From the NCBI RefSeq assembly GCF_030124145.1, contig NZ_JASKMS010000001.1:248001-312000 (forward strand): a stretch of DNA of 64,000 nucleotides, given 5' to 3'. Shown here piece after piece: positions 11,332 through 20,349 of this stretch. The notes below the pieces were generated by a model that was not told the origin of the DNA, ran no database searches, and saw nothing but the letters and a program-made list of their open reading frames with translations. Made by a program: the position numbers and the translations under genes. The DNA comes from Streptomyces sp. 378. GTDB lineage: Bacteria > Actinomycetota > Actinomycetes > Streptomycetales > Streptomycetaceae. The stretch's first letter is position 1. Each line of letters begins with the position of its first letter.

Positions 11332-11366
11332 TGACAGCATCCTGTCGATTAGACAGGACACTGTCA
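11332..11366. promoter_or_regulatory. 35-bp palindrome, probable operator of the DJ-1/MarR operon
   Basis: Two 15-base arms (TGACAGCATCCTGTC and its near-perfect complement) flank a 5-base spacer GATTA; only two of 15 positions per arm fail to pair. Each arm itself contains a TGACAG/CTGTC pair, so the site could take two regulator dimers. It lies between the divergent DJ-1 gene (start 11305) and the aminotransferase gene (start 11467), where promoters for both are expected. MarR proteins bind such inverted repeats; binding by this one is inference. Confidence 0.8.
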
Positions 11367-11466
11367 ACAGCGCCCGTACCGTCTGGACAACCTGTCGCGG
11401 AAAGCCGCCGACGCCAGACAGGCCGCCGATTTCACCGCCCTCTCCCCCGCACCTACGCTCGCCCGC

Positions 11467-12822
11467 ATGACCCCTCAGCCGAACCCCGAAGCCGGCGCCG
11501 CCGTGAAGGCCGCCGACCGCGACCATGTGTTCCACTCCTGGTCCGCTCAGGAGCTCATCGACCCGCTCGCCGTCGCCGGTGCCGAGGGGTCGCACTTCTG
11601 GGACTACGACGGCCGGCGCTACCTCGACTTCTCCAGCGGGCTCGTCTACACGAACGTCGGCTACCAGCACCCGAAGATCGTCGCCGCGATCCAGGAGCAG
11701 GCCGCGAGGATGACGACCTTCGCCCCCGCCTTCGCCGTCGAGGCACGGTCGGAGGCGGCCCGGCTGATCGCCGAGCGGACCCCCGGCGATCTGGACAAGA
11801 TCTTCTTCACCAACGGCGGCGCCGACGCCGTCGAGCACGCGATCCGGATGGCCCGCCTGCACACGGGCCGCCCCAAGGTGCTCTCGGCGTACCGCTCGTA
11901 CCACGGCGGTACACAGCAGGCCGTGAACATCACCGGCGACCCGCGCCGCTGGGCCTCCGACAGCGGCACGGCCGGGGTCGTGCGCTTCTGGGCGCCCTAC
12001 CTCTACCGCTCCCGCTTCCACGCCGAGACGGAGGAGCAGGAGTGCGCGCGGGCGCTGGAGCACCTGGAGACGACGATCGCCTTCGAGGGGCCCTCGACTG
12101 TCGCGGCGGTCATCCTGGAGACCATCCCGGGCACGGCCGGGATCATGGTCCCGCCGCCCGGTTATCTCGCCGGGGTGCGGGAGATCTGCGACCAGCACGG
12201 GATCGTCTTCGTCCTGGACGAGGTCATGGCCGGGTTCGGGCGGACCGGTGAGTGGTTCGCGGCGGACCTGTTCGGCGTCACGCCCGACCTGCTCACCTTC
12301 GCCAAGGGCGTGAACAGCGGATATGTGCCGCTGGGCGGGGTGGCGATCTCCGGCGCGATCGCGGAGACCTTCGGCAAGCGGCCGTACCCCGGCGGCCTGA
12401 CGTACTCCGGGCACCCGCTGGCGTGCGCCGCCGCCGTCGCGACGATCGGCGTGATGGCCGAGGAGGGCGTCGTGGAGAACGCGGCCCGGCTGGGCGAGTC
12501 CGTCGTCGGGCCGGAGCTGCGGGCGCTCGCCGAGCGGCACCCGAGCGTCGGCGAGGTGCGCGGCGTGGGCATGTTCTGGGCGCTGGAGCTGGTGCGCGAC
12601 CGCGCGACGCGGGAGCCGCTGGTGCCGTACAACGCGGCCGGTGAGGCGAACGCGCCCATGGCCGCCTTCGCCGCCGCCGCGAAGAAGGGCGGGCTGTGGC
12701 CGTTCGTGAACATGAACCGGACGCACGTGGTGCCACCCTGCAACATCAGCGAGGCGGAGCTGAAGGAGGGCCTCGCGGCGCTGGACTCGGCGCTCTCGGT
12801 GGCGGACGAATACACGCGGTAA
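11467..12822 (+). CDS. Class III pyridoxal-phosphate aminotransferase
   Basis: A 451-residue fold-type I, class III aminotransferase. Motifs in order: FWDYDGRRYLDFSSGLVYTNVGYQHP, FFTNGGADAVEHAIRMAR (phosphate loop), SAYRSYHGGTQ with the cofactor-stacking aromatic, VFVLDEVMAGFGRTG (cofactor Asp) and TFAKGVNSGYVPLGG with the Schiff-base lysine. The family includes omega-amino acid and beta-alanine:pyruvate transaminases. The exact amino donor cannot be told. A GntR regulator follows 118 bp downstream on the same strand and might control it or be co-transcribed; the 35-bp palindrome lies 101 bp upstream. Confidence 0.92.
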   Translation: MTPQPNPEAGAAVKAADRDHVFHSWSAQELIDPLAVAGAEGSHFWDYDGRRYLDFSSGLVYTNVGYQHPKIVAAIQEQAARMTTFAPAFAVEARSEAARLIAERTPGDLDKIFFTNGGADAVEHAIRMARLHTGRPKVLSAYRSYHGGTQQAVNITGDPRRWASDSGTAGVVRFWAPYLYRSRFHAETEEQECARALEHLETTIAFEGPSTVAAVILETIPGTAGIMVPPPGYLAGVREICDQHGIVFVLDEVMAGFGRTGEWFAADLFGVTPDLLTFAKGVNSGYVPLGGVAISGAIAETFGKRPYPGGLTYSGHPLACAAAVATIGVMAEEGVVENAARLGESVVGPELRALAERHPSVGEVRGVGMFWALELVRDRATREPLVPYNAAGEANAPMAAFAAAAKKGGLWPFVNMNRTHVVPPCNISEAELKEGLAALDSALSVADEYTR

Positions 12823-12876
12823 AGACCTGTAAACTCGTCAGTAACCGACATTCTCGCGCCTCATCCGAACGCGTAA

Positions 12877-12912
12877 GGTGGCGTGCTCGTAGACATAGAC
12901 GCGCACGCCACC
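12877..12912. promoter_or_regulatory. Inverted repeat upstream of the GntR gene
   Basis: Arms GGTGGCGTGC and GCACGCCACC pair perfectly over 10 bp with a 16-base gap, ending 28 bp before the GntR start. The long gap and palindromic symmetry look more like a regulator site or mRNA hairpin than a terminator. GntR proteins often bind their own promoter; binding here is inference. Confidence 0.5.
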
Positions 12913-12940
12913 CGAACGCGACGAGGGAGACGCCCTGACC

Positions 12941-13642
12941 ATGCCCGCCAGCACCGGCAACGGCGCCGTGACGCGCAGCACCCTGCGGCAGCAGATCGCC
13001 GACGCGCTTCGTGACGAGGTGCTGGCCGGGCGGCTCCAGCCCGGGCAGGAGTTCACGGTCAAGGAGATCGCCGAGCAGTACGGGGTGTCCGCGACACCGG
13101 TGCGCGAGGCGCTGGTCGACCTCTCCGCGCAGGGGCTCCTGGAAGCCGACCAGCACCGCGGCTTCCGGGTCCGCGAGTACTCGGTCGAGGACTTCCGCGG
13201 CATGATCGAGGCCCGCGGGCTGGTCATCGAGGGGATGTTCCTCGCGCTGACCGAGGGACGCCCCAACGCGGTGCGGCCGGACGATCCCCGGGCCGCCGCC
13301 GTCGTCGCCGGGGTCCGCCGGCGCGGCGAGGAGGCGCAGCGGGCCGCCGCAGCCGGTGATCTCACCGTCCTCATCGGCTACGACCTGCGCTTCTGGCGCG
13401 AGCTCGGCGCCTGCTTCGGCAACCCCTACCTCGCCGACTTCCTGCACCGGCTGCGCGTCCAGACCTGGGTCTGCGCGGTGCAGCACCTGCGCCGGCTGAC
13501 CGATCTGCGCGGCGAGCTGTGGGCCGGTCACACCGAGCTGGTCGAGGCCCTGATCGACCGCGACAACGACACCGCCCGGGCGATCATCGCCGCGTACAAC
13601 AGGCACTCGCTCAGCCTGATCGAGCGGCTCGCCTCCGGATGA
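12941..13642 (+). CDS. GntR-family transcriptional regulator (FadR/FCD type)
   Basis: A 233-residue regulator. The N-terminal winged helix is clear: TLRQQIADALRDEVLAGRL, then KEIAEQYGVSATPVREAL (helix-turn-helix, about 45-62) and the wing GLLEADQHRGFRV. The C-terminal all-helical domain (about 80-225) fits the FCD ligand-binding fold, with FWRELGACFGNPYLADFLHRL and a final HTELVEALIDRDNDTARAI helix. The effector is typically a small organic acid. It lies directly downstream of the class III aminotransferase gene and behind an inverted repeat, so regulation of that aminotransferase is plausible but unproven. Confidence 0.92.
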   Translation: MPASTGNGAVTRSTLRQQIADALRDEVLAGRLQPGQEFTVKEIAEQYGVSATPVREALVDLSAQGLLEADQHRGFRVREYSVEDFRGMIEARGLVIEGMFLALTEGRPNAVRPDDPRAAAVVAGVRRRGEEAQRAAAAGDLTVLIGYDLRFWRELGACFGNPYLADFLHRLRVQTWVCAVQHLRRLTDLRGELWAGHTELVEALIDRDNDTARAIIAAYNRHSLSLIERLASG

Positions 13643-13764
13643 CCCGAGTCGTCGCTGTCCGTATGGGTATGGGACATGCACGGCGGGAGCCGTGACCGCG
13701 GCGCACCGCTACCCTTCTTGACCATCGTGCTACCCGACCACCCGCGCTGAGCGAGGAGCCTTCT

Positions 13765-14415
13765 TTGGCCTGTGACCTGTGGCTGGTACCGCTCGTCGAC
13801 GTGTTGTGCCACACGCCGGACAACCCCTTCGCCGAGGAACTCGCGCAATACAACAAGGTGCTCGCGGAGGCCGGTCTGCCGCCGGTGCCGGTGTACCAGT
13901 ACATGCCGGGCCTGTCCGGCGAGGTCGCCCCGGTCGCGGGCTTCGACTACGACGCGCTGCACTTCCTGCGCCGCGTCTATCTGCTCCAGGTGTGCGGCCT
14001 GCCGGTGACGCCGGTGGACGAACTGGGCGGCGACTACGAGCAGTTGCTGGAGATGTTCGAGTCGACGGCCCAGCAGTCGCACCTGGTCTGGCACTACGAC
14101 CACGCGGGCGCCTACGTCCCCGTCGACTTCCCCAGTCCGCTCGCCGACGACGATCTCCTCGCGGGCGGCGGCCCGCTGGGCTCCTCGCACGCCCTGCTGC
14201 GGGAGCTGGAGCTGGTCGCCCCGGCGCTCGGCATCGACCCGGCCAACCCGCCGGCGGCCCCCCAGCCGCCGCTCGCCCCGACGGAGCTGGAGGAACCCGC
14301 CGTTCCCGCCCCGTACGACCCGAGCCCGTTCGCCCGTGAACGGCACGTCTGGCTCGGGCTGCACGCGGCCGTGACCCGCAGCCTCGCCCAGGGGTCGATG
14401 ATCGTCTTCAGCTGA
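13765..14415 (+). CDS. Conserved hypothetical protein, 216 residues
   Basis: I do not recognise a characterised domain. The gene starts with TTG, supported by GAGGAG eight bases upstream. The protein is acidic and soluble, begins MACDLWLVPLVDVLCHT, is rich in Tyr, Pro and Leu, and contains VPVYQYMPGLSG and SHLVWHYDHAGAYVPVDFP; a Pro-rich linker (about 155-185) precedes a short C-terminal helix ERHVWLGLHAAVTRSL. Codon usage fits its neighbours, so I take it as a real gene rather than a shadow. It is convergent with the 97-residue protein gene and has no operon partner. Confidence 0.75.
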   Translation: MACDLWLVPLVDVLCHTPDNPFAEELAQYNKVLAEAGLPPVPVYQYMPGLSGEVAPVAGFDYDALHFLRRVYLLQVCGLPVTPVDELGGDYEQLLEMFESTAQQSHLVWHYDHAGAYVPVDFPSPLADDDLLAGGGPLGSSHALLRELELVAPALGIDPANPPAAPQPPLAPTELEEPAVPAPYDPSPFARERHVWLGLHAAVTRSLAQGSMIVFS

Positions 14416-14424
14416 GCCGGCGGC

Positions 14425-14718
14425 TCAGCGTCCCAGCTGCGAGAGGCCCTTCTGCACGTCCTCGACGTTCATCACCGGCGTGTAGGTGATCTCCGCGCCG
14501 AGGTGGAGGAAGAACGGTTCGCTGAGCACCGGCATCTGCGAACTGTCCTGCATGTCGAAGACCAGGAAAGCGGTGCGCTTGCCGTGGTCGGAGGTGAAGT
14601 AGGCCGCTTCGGGCTTGATCTGTTCCAGCGACTCCTGGATCAGCTTCCCCATGGTGCCGTTCCGGATGGCCTCGTTGGCCTTCTCCGTGTCCATGGACGC
14701 CTTGAGCAGTACGCGCAT
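14425..14718 (-). CDS. Small conserved hypothetical protein (dimeric alpha-beta barrel-like)
   Basis: A 97-residue protein. I prefer the ATG at 14718 because AGGTGAG lies just upstream; a GTG nine bases earlier sits on top of that site. The sequence MRVLLKASMDTEKANEAI, EQIKPEAAYFTSDHGKRTAFLVFDM, SSQMPVLSEPFFLHLGAEITYTPVM alternates strands and helices in the manner of short ferredoxin-like monooxygenase/muconolactone-isomerase-fold proteins. No catalytic residue can be assigned. It stands just downstream of purA on the same strand but past the purA terminator, with its own ribosome site. Confidence 0.75.
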   Translation of the reverse strand: MRVLLKASMDTEKANEAIRNGTMGKLIQESLEQIKPEAAYFTSDHGKRTAFLVFDMQDSSQMPVLSEPFFLHLGAEITYTPVMNVEDVQKGLSQLGR

Positions 14719-14801
14719 CGCACTCACCTTCTTCTGGTCGACGCACGCGGGGGTATGGCTTCAGCGTATGCCCGTTCCCGAGAACTCACCCTGCGAAGGA
14801 A

Positions 14802-14839
14802 CGCGGGCCGCCCCCCGTGCGCACAGGGGGCGGCCCGCG
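14802..14839 (-). terminator. Terminator of purA
   Basis: A perfect 14-bp G/C stem (left arm CGCGGGCCGCCCCC) closes over a 10-base loop about 15 bp past the purA stop codon. It is a strong candidate for rho-independent termination and separates purA from the small gene beyond it. Confidence 0.85.
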
Positions 14840-14853
14840 GACGCGGAAGCGGG

Positions 14854-16137
14854 TCAGATGAACGAGTTGATCTCGATCGTCTCGTCCCGGCCCGGGCCGA
14901 CGCCGATCGCGGAGATCGGGGCGCCGGACATCTCCTCCAGCGCCTTCACGTACGCCTGGGCGTTCTTCGGCAGGTCACCGAAGGTCTTCGCCTTGGAGAT
15001 GTCCTCGTTCCACCCCGGGAGCATCTCGTAGACCGGCTTGGCGTGGTGGAAGTCGGTCTGGGAGTACGGGAGCTCCTCGACGCGCTTGCCGTCGATCTCG
15101 TACGCCACGCAGACCGGGATCTGCTCCCAGCCGGTGAGGACGTCGAGCTTGGTGAGGAAGAAGTCGGTCAGGCCGTTCACGCGGGTCGCGTAGCGGGCGA
15201 TGACCGCGTCGAACCAGCCGCAGCGGCGGTCACGGCCGGTGGTGACACCGCGCTCACCGCCGATGCGGCGCAGCGCCTCGCCGTCCTCGTCGAACAGTTC
15301 GGTCGGGAACGGACCGGCGCCGACCCGGGTCGTGTAGGCCTTGAGGATGCCGATGACCCGGCTGATCTTCGTCGGGCCGACACCGGCGCCGGTGCAGGCG
15401 CCGCCCGCGGTCGGGTTCGACGAGGTGACGAAGGGGTACGTGCCGTGGTCGATGTCGAGGAGCGTGCCCTGGCCGCCCTCGAACAGCACGACCTTGTCCT
15501 CCTCCAGCGCCCGGTTGAGGACCAGGACGGTGTCGGCGACGTACGGCGCGAGCTTGTCGGCGTAGGCCAGCAGTTCCTCGACCACCTGGTCCACGGCGAT
15601 CGCGCGCCGGTTGTAGAGCTTGGTGAGGATCTGGTTCTTGGCGTCGAGGGCCGCCTCGACCTTCTGCGTGAGGATCGACTCGTCGTACAGGTCCTGCACG
15701 CGGATGCCGACGCGGTTGATCTTGTCGGCGTAGGTCGGGCCGATGCCGCGCCCGGTCGTGCCGATCTTCCGCTTGCCGAGGAAGCGCTCGGTCACCTTGT
15801 CCACCGTCACGTTGTACGGGGTGATGATGTGCGCGTTTCCGCTGATGAGGAGCTTGGACGTGTCGACGCCACGCTCGTTCAGACCGCTCAGCTCGGAGAG
15901 CAGGACCGACGGGTCGACGACGACGCCGTTACCGATGACCGGCGTGCAGCCGGGAGACAGGATTCCGGAAGGGAGGAGGTGCAGTGCGTACTTCTGGTCA
16001 CCGACGACCACCGTGTGGCCGGCGTTGTTGCCGCCCTGGTAGCGCACTACATAATCCACTGAACCACCGAGCAGGTCGGTGGCCTTTCCCTTGCCTTCGT
16101 CACCCCACTGAGCACCGAGCAGCACAAGTGCGGGCAC
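14854..16137 (-). CDS. purA: Adenylosuccinate synthetase
   Basis: A 427-residue PurA, which joins IMP and aspartate using GTP in the first committed step to AMP. The GTG at 16137 gives the standard start [18 protein letters not shown], containing the P-loop and catalytic Asp. Further signatures are [10 protein letters not shown], the IMP-binding [14 protein letters not shown], the [22 protein letters not shown] loop region and [12 protein letters not shown] near the aspartate site. Length and motifs match the family throughout. A strong terminator follows. The gene is divergent from the diacylglycerol-kinase-like gene, with a hairpin in the shared spacer. Confidence 0.98.
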   Translation of the reverse strand: MPALVLLGAQWGDEGKGKATDLLGGSVDYVVRYQGGNNAGHTVVVGDQKYALHLLPSGILSPGCTPVIGNGVVVDPSVLLSELSGLNERGVDTSKLLISGNAHIITPYNVTVDKVTERFLGKRKIGTTGRGIGPTYADKINRVGIRVQDLYDESILTQKVEAALDAKNQILTKLYNRRAIAVDQVVEELLAYADKLAPYVADTVLVLNRALEEDKVVLFEGGQGTLLDIDHGTYPFVTSSNPTAGGACTGAGVGPTKISRVIGILKAYTTRVGAGPFPTELFDEDGEALRRIGGERGVTTGRDRRCGWFDAVIARYATRVNGLTDFFLTKLDVLTGWEQIPVCVAYEIDGKRVEELPYSQTDFHHAKPVYEMLPGWNEDISKAKTFGDLPKNAQAYVKALEEMSGAPISAIGVGPGRDETIEINSFI

Positions 16138-16261
16138 GCGCGTACACCCCTTCCGGGTGGGGCATGTCCATGGTCGAGGGCGCACGCGGAAGTATGGAGC
16201 CGCGTGCACCGCGACCGCCGTTGGCCGCCAACCGTCGGACCGGATGCCCCGGAATAGACGA

Positions 16262-16289
16262 AGCCCCTGGCGCAATAGCGCAAGGGGCT
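16262..16289. terminator. Hairpin between purA and the kinase-like gene
   Basis: Arms AGCCCCTGGCGC and GCGCAAGGGGCT pair except for one internal mismatch, with a four-base AATA loop; a T-containing run follows on the plus strand. It lies between divergent genes, 33 bp before the 16323 start and 125 bp before purA, so it does not terminate a known gene. It may be an attenuator or leader hairpin. Confidence 0.55.
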
Positions 16290-16322
16290 CTTGCACAAAG
16301 ATGCTACCCGAGGAAGCGAGGC

Positions 16323-17201
16323 ATGGCCGAGGTGGCGACTTCCGCGACGTCCGAGCAGCTGTTGGTGGTGGTCGACCCGGTCGCCCGTAGGTCGGACGGC
16401 GAGTCCGTCAGGATCGCGAAAGACGTGCTCGGCGCGGGTGCCGGCATGAAGCTGTGCCTGCCGGACGGGCCCGAGGAATTCGCGCGGGCACTGGCCCGGC
16501 GGGGCTCCCGGCGTCCGGTGGTGGTGGGCGACGACCGGGCCCTGATCCGTGCGGTGGCGCTGCTGCACCGCCACCGGGAGCTGGCCGGATGCGCGCTGTC
16601 GGTGGTGCCGGTCGGGGGTGCGCAGTCCCTGGCCCGGTCGCTGGGGGTGCCGGCGGGGACGGTGGCGGCGGCGCGGGCGGTGCTCGACGGGGTCGAGCGG
16701 CGGATGGACCTGATGGTCGACGACAGTGACGGGGTGGTGCTCGGGGCGCTGCGGATACCGCCGCTCTCGCCCTTCCCGGCGGCCGAGGATCCGGGAACCG
16801 AGGATCCCGAGGGCGCGACGGGCCGTCCGTGGCTGCGGACCTGCCAGTACCTGGTTCGCACCCTGGTCCCGGCCGGCCGCCCGTCCCGGCTCGCCGCCGC
16901 GCCCGAACCGGGGCCGTCCCGGCTGCGGGTCGAGGTGGACGGGGAGACCCTCGTCGACCTGAACCAGCCGGTGGAGGCGGTGTCGGTGTCCCCGGGCGCC
17001 GCGGGGATCGCGTCGGTGGAGGTCAGGCCGCTGTCGGTGGGGGCCGAGGCCTCTCCGCTGCTCGCGCGGGGGCGGACGGTGACGGTGTCGGGGGCGCACT
17101 TCCGCTACCGGGCGGACACGGTGGTGTCGGGGCCGGTACGGACCCGGACCTGGGTGGTGCGGGAAGGAGCCTGGGGGCTGACGGTGCCGGCGGGGCACTG
17201 A
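16323..17201 (+). CDS. Diacylglycerol kinase/NAD kinase-fold protein with eroded active site
   Basis: A 292-residue protein that follows the DAGK/LCB5 layout: an N-terminal Rossmann-like lobe ([14 protein letters not shown] ... [16 protein letters not shown] ... [17 protein letters not shown]) and a C-terminal beta-sandwich lobe ([24 protein letters not shown] ... [30 protein letters not shown]). The family's GGDGT nucleotide loop reads VGDDRA here, and the P-x-GT-x-N-D segment reads PVGGAQS, so key ATP-binding and catalytic residues are missing. I therefore expect a binding or regulatory role, not kinase activity. The ATG at 16323 was chosen because upstream in-frame sequence is antisense to purA. 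Confidence 0.75.
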   Translation: MAEVATSATSEQLLVVVDPVARRSDGESVRIAKDVLGAGAGMKLCLPDGPEEFARALARRGSRRPVVVGDDRALIRAVALLHRHRELAGCALSVVPVGGAQSLARSLGVPAGTVAAARAVLDGVERRMDLMVDDSDGVVLGALRIPPLSPFPAAEDPGTEDPEGATGRPWLRTCQYLVRTLVPAGRPSRLAAAPEPGPSRLRVEVDGETLVDLNQPVEAVSVSPGAAGIASVEVRPLSVGAEASPLLARGRTVTVSGAHFRYRADTVVSGPVRTRTWVVREGAWGLTVPAGH

Positions 17202-17217
17202 GCCGCACCGTACGGCT

Positions 17218-17234
17218 GCGAGGGCGGCCCTCGC
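17218..17234 (+). terminator. Short hairpin between convergent genes
   Basis: A 7-bp stem GCGAGGG/CCCTCGC with a three-base loop lies 17 bp after the kinase-like gene and 18 bp after the end of the opposing regulator gene. It can serve as a weak bidirectional terminator. Confidence 0.45.
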
Positions 17235-17251
17235 CGCGGGGCACACGCTCC

Positions 17252-17749
17252 TCACTCCCGGCCGAACATCTTCTCCCTGTGCGCCCTCCAGCGCTCCATC
17301 ATCGCCGCGACCTCGTCCTCGACGAACTCGAAGAACGCGAGCGTCTCGGCCATACGGCGGCCCGCCGGGGTGTCGGCGCCCAGGCTGGTGAGGCCCTCGC
17401 GCAGGGCGCCTTCCCAGCGCTTGATGACGGCCTCACGGTTGGTCAGCGCCTCGTACCACTGGTTGCCGTGCACCCGGTAGCGCTCCTTGCGCGATCCGGG
17501 TTCCCGTTCCCGCGAGACCATGTGCTGCTGCGCCAGGTAGCGCACCGCCCCGGACACCGCCGCCGGACTGATCCGCAACTGTTCGCCCAGTTCGGCGGAG
17601 GTCATCGCGCCCTCGTCCGAGGAGAGCAGCGCGACGAAGACGCGGGCGGGCATCCGCGGCAGGCCCGCCTCCACGAGCTGCGCCGCGAAGGACTCGACGA
17701 ACCTCGACACCGCCTCGGCGTCCCGCGCGTTCCCGGCTGATCCTGTCAT
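17252..17749 (-). CDS. GbsR/MarR-type transcriptional regulator
   Basis: A 165-residue winged-helix regulator (ATG at 17749; a GTG at 17758 is possible). It has [26 protein letters not shown], a helix-turn-helix [24 protein letters not shown] (about 50-73), wing residues [16 protein letters not shown], and a C-terminal helical part ending [19 protein letters not shown]. This is the GbsR-like subclass frequently encoded next to drug exporters. It is divergent from an ABC exporter operon with only about 73 bp between starts, so it probably represses that operon and itself. Confidence 0.9.
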   Translation of the reverse strand: MTGSAGNARDAEAVSRFVESFAAQLVEAGLPRMPARVFVALLSSDEGAMTSAELGEQLRISPAAVSGAVRYLAQQHMVSREREPGSRKERYRVHGNQWYEALTNREAVIKRWEGALREGLTSLGADTPAGRRMAETLAFFEFVEDEVAAMMERWRAHREKMFGRE

Positions 17750-17822
17750 GGGGCCCACCCTATCCAGGATTCAAAAGGTTTCTTATCTTCACAAATTCCT
17801 GAAGGAACTGTACGTTCTGAAC
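17750..17822. promoter_or_regulatory. AT-rich divergent promoter of regulator and ABC exporter
   Basis: This 73-bp spacer is much richer in A/T than the surroundings, with short TTC-containing motifs (ATTCAAAAGG, TTCACAAATTCC) repeated at about 19-base spacing. It must carry promoters in both directions and is the natural binding place for the GbsR/MarR protein. The exact operator is not resolved by eye. Confidence 0.55.
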
Positions 17823-18728
17823 ATGACGAAGGCCATCGCCGTCTCCGGACTGCACAAGTCCTTCGGGCGGACGCGCGCTCTCGACGGGCTCGATCTGGAG
17901 GTCGCCACCGGCGAGGTCCACGGCTTCCTCGGCCCCAACGGCGCCGGCAAGTCCACCACCATCCGGGTCCTGCTCGGCCTGCTGCGCGCCGACTCGGGCG
18001 CCGCGCGGGTGCTCGGCCGTGATCCCTGGACGGACGCGGTGGAGGCGCACCGCCGGATCGCCTACGTCCCCGGGGACGTGACGCTGTGGCGCAACCTCTC
18101 CGGCGGCGAGGTCATCGACCTCTACGGCCGGCTGCGCGGAGGACTCGACGCCAGGCGCCGGGCGGAACTGGTCGAGCGCTTCGAACTCGACCCCACCAAA
18201 AAGGGCCGTACGTACTCCAAGGGCAACCGGCAGAAGGTCGCCCTGGTGGCCGCGTTCGCCTCGGATGTCGACCTGCTGATCCTGGACGAGCCGACCTCGG
18301 GTCTGGACCCGCTGATGGAGGGCGTCTTCCGGCGCTGCGTCGAGGAGGAGCGCGACCGGGGCCGTACGGTCCTGCTCTCCTCCCACATCCTCAGCGAGGT
18401 CGAGGAGCTGTGCGACCGGGTGAGCATCATCCGCAAGGGCCGTACGGTCGAGAGCGGTTCGCTCGCGGACCTGCGCCACCTGACCCGCACCAGTGTCGTC
18501 GCCGAGCTGGCGGGCCCGCCGGGCGGCTTGGCGGAACTGCCCGGCGTGCACGACCTCGACGTGCGGGGGCACCGCGTCCGCCTCCAGGTCGACACCGACC
18601 GGCTGGACGGTGTCCTGCGGTCGCTGACCGAGTCGGGGGTGCGGTCGCTGACGTCGACCCCGCCGACGCTGGAGGAACTGTTCCTGCGGCACTACCAGGA
18701 CGAGACGGCCGAGGCGGCGGTCCGATGA
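17823..18728 (+). CDS. ABC exporter ATP-binding protein
   Basis: A 301-residue nucleotide-binding subunit of the DrrA/CcmA-type drug or lipid exporter family. Visible motifs: Walker [11 protein letters not shown] (about 39-48), signature YSKGNRQKV in place of the usual LSGGQ, Walker [14 protein letters not shown], and switch histidine in [13 protein letters not shown]-terminal extension (about 220-300) with [11 protein letters not shown] and [13 protein letters not shown] is typical of this subfamily. ATG at 17823 follows GAAGGAA. Its stop overlaps the permease start by four bases (ATGA). Controlled probably by the divergent GbsR/MarR regulator. Confidence 0.95.
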   Translation: MTKAIAVSGLHKSFGRTRALDGLDLEVATGEVHGFLGPNGAGKSTTIRVLLGLLRADSGAARVLGRDPWTDAVEAHRRIAYVPGDVTLWRNLSGGEVIDLYGRLRGGLDARRRAELVERFELDPTKKGRTYSKGNRQKVALVAAFASDVDLLILDEPTSGLDPLMEGVFRRCVEEERDRGRTVLLSSHILSEVEELCDRVSIIRKGRTVESGSLADLRHLTRTSVVAELAGPPGGLAELPGVHDLDVRGHRVRLQVDTDRLDGVLRSLTESGVRSLTSTPPTLEELFLRHYQDETAEAAVR

Positions 18729-20323
18729 CGGCCTCCGCGGTGCGGCCCGGCAGCGCACGCCAACTGGCCGGTACCGGAACGCTGTTGCGGTTCGCGCTGC
18801 GCCGTGACCGGCTGATGATCCCGGTCTGGGTCGCGGTGAACGCGCTGATGGTCCTCTCCATGCCGGGCACGCTGGAGGGCCTGTACGGCACCCCCGCCGA
18901 ACGCGCCGACCTGATCCGGCAGGTGGACACCAACTCCTCGCTGCGCGCGATGGTCGGACCCGTCTTCGGTGACTCCCTGGGCGCGCTGACCGCCTGGCGG
19001 GCCGGTGTATACGCCGGTGCCCTGGCGGCCGTGACGAGCCTGCTGGTCGTCGTACGGCACACCCGTGACGAGGAGGAGAGCGGCCGTCAGGAACTGGTGG
19101 CGTCCGGCATGGTGGGCCGCCGGGCCTCCCTGACGGCGGCCCTGCTGGCGGCGGCGGTCGCGAACGGGGCGCTGGCGCTGCTGCTGACGGCCGGCCTGTC
19201 GGGCCAGGGCATCACCGGGGCTCTGGCTCTCGGGCTCGGCATCGCCGCGGTCGGCATGGTCTTCGCCACGATGGCGGCGATCGTCGCGCAGCTGACGGAG
19301 AGCGCGCGGCCGGCCCGCGGTCTGACGGCGGCGGTGCTGGGCATCGCGTTCGTGCTGCGCGCGGCGGGCGACTCGGTGACGCGCGACGGCTCGTCGGCGC
19401 TGACGTGGCTGTCGCCGCTGGGGTGGCTGGAGAACCTGCGGCCCTACGCGTCCGAGCGCTGGTGGGTGCTGGGGCTGCTCGCAGGGGCGGCGGCGCTCCA
19501 GGGCGTGGTGGCCTACGCTCTGGCCGGCCGCCGGGACCTCGGCATGAGCTTCCTGCCGACGCGGCCGGGCCCGGCATCCGGCCGCCTGGGCAGCGCGGGG
19601 GCCCTGGCCTGGCGGTTGCAGCGGGGCGGCGTGCTGGGCTGGAGCATCGGCTTCTTCCTGGCCGGGGTCGTCTACGGCGGCCTGGCCGAGGGTGCGGCCG
19701 ACCTGGTCGGCGACAACGACAACGCCCGGCGGATCTTCGAGCGGATGGGCGGACAGTCCGGCCTCGAGAACACGTTCCTGGCGTCCATGGTCGGCATGCT
19801 GGGCCTGGTCGCGGCGCTGTACGTCGTGGCGTCGGTGCTGCGCCTGCACGGCGAGGAGATCTCGGGCCGGGCGGAACCGGTACTGGCGAACGCGGTCGGG
19901 CGGCTGAGCTGGGCCGCCGGGCACCTGGTGATCGCCTTCGGCGGCGCCGCCCTGATCATGCTCCTGGCCGGAGGGGGCCTCGCCGTCGGCTACGGCAAGG
20001 AGGCCGGCCCCCTCATGGGCGCGTGCCTGGTGCAGCTTCCCGCGGTGTGGGTGATCGGCGGGCTGGCGGTGCTGCTGTACGGGGTCCTGCCCCGGGCGGC
20101 CATGGCGGCGTGGGGCGTCGCCGGGGCGGTGCTGCTGATCGGCTGGATCGGACCCGCCCTGGACGTGCCGCAGGCGGTGCTGCACCTCTCCCCGTTCGGG
20201 CACCTGCCGAAGCTGCCGGGCGGCTCCATGGAGTGGGAGCCGGTGGCGGCGTTGACCGGGCTGACGGTGGCGCTGGTGGCCGGGGGCCTGGCGGGGCTGC
20301 GGAGGAGGGACATGACCATGTGA
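18725..20323 (+). CDS. ABC exporter permease
   Basis: A 532-residue membrane permease partnered with the preceding ATPase through a four-base overlap. It starts [31 protein letters not shown] and shows about twelve hydrophobic helices in two similar halves, each beginning with a short cytoplasmic segment ([14 protein letters not shown] in the first, [18 protein letters not shown] in the second). That internal duplication marks the double-length permease type found in actinomycete antibiotic exporters. The cytoplasmic loop [17 protein letters not shown] is characteristic of this family. Substrate unknown. Convergent with the P450 gene. Confidence 0.93.
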   Translation: MTASAVRPGSARQLAGTGTLLRFALRRDRLMIPVWVAVNALMVLSMPGTLEGLYGTPAERADLIRQVDTNSSLRAMVGPVFGDSLGALTAWRAGVYAGALAAVTSLLVVVRHTRDEEESGRQELVASGMVGRRASLTAALLAAAVANGALALLLTAGLSGQGITGALALGLGIAAVGMVFATMAAIVAQLTESARPARGLTAAVLGIAFVLRAAGDSVTRDGSSALTWLSPLGWLENLRPYASERWWVLGLLAGAAALQGVVAYALAGRRDLGMSFLPTRPGPASGRLGSAGALAWRLQRGGVLGWSIGFFLAGVVYGGLAEGAADLVGDNDNARRIFERMGGQSGLENTFLASMVGMLGLVAALYVVASVLRLHGEEISGRAEPVLANAVGRLSWAAGHLVIAFGGAALIMLLAGGGLAVGYGKEAGPLMGACLVQLPAVWVIGGLAVLLYGVLPRAAMAAWGVAGAVLLIGWIGPALDVPQAVLHLSPFGHLPKLPGGSMEWEPVAALTGLTVALVAGGLAGLRRRDMTM

Positions 20324-20349
20324 GCAGTCGACGTCCCCCCTGGCGGTGA

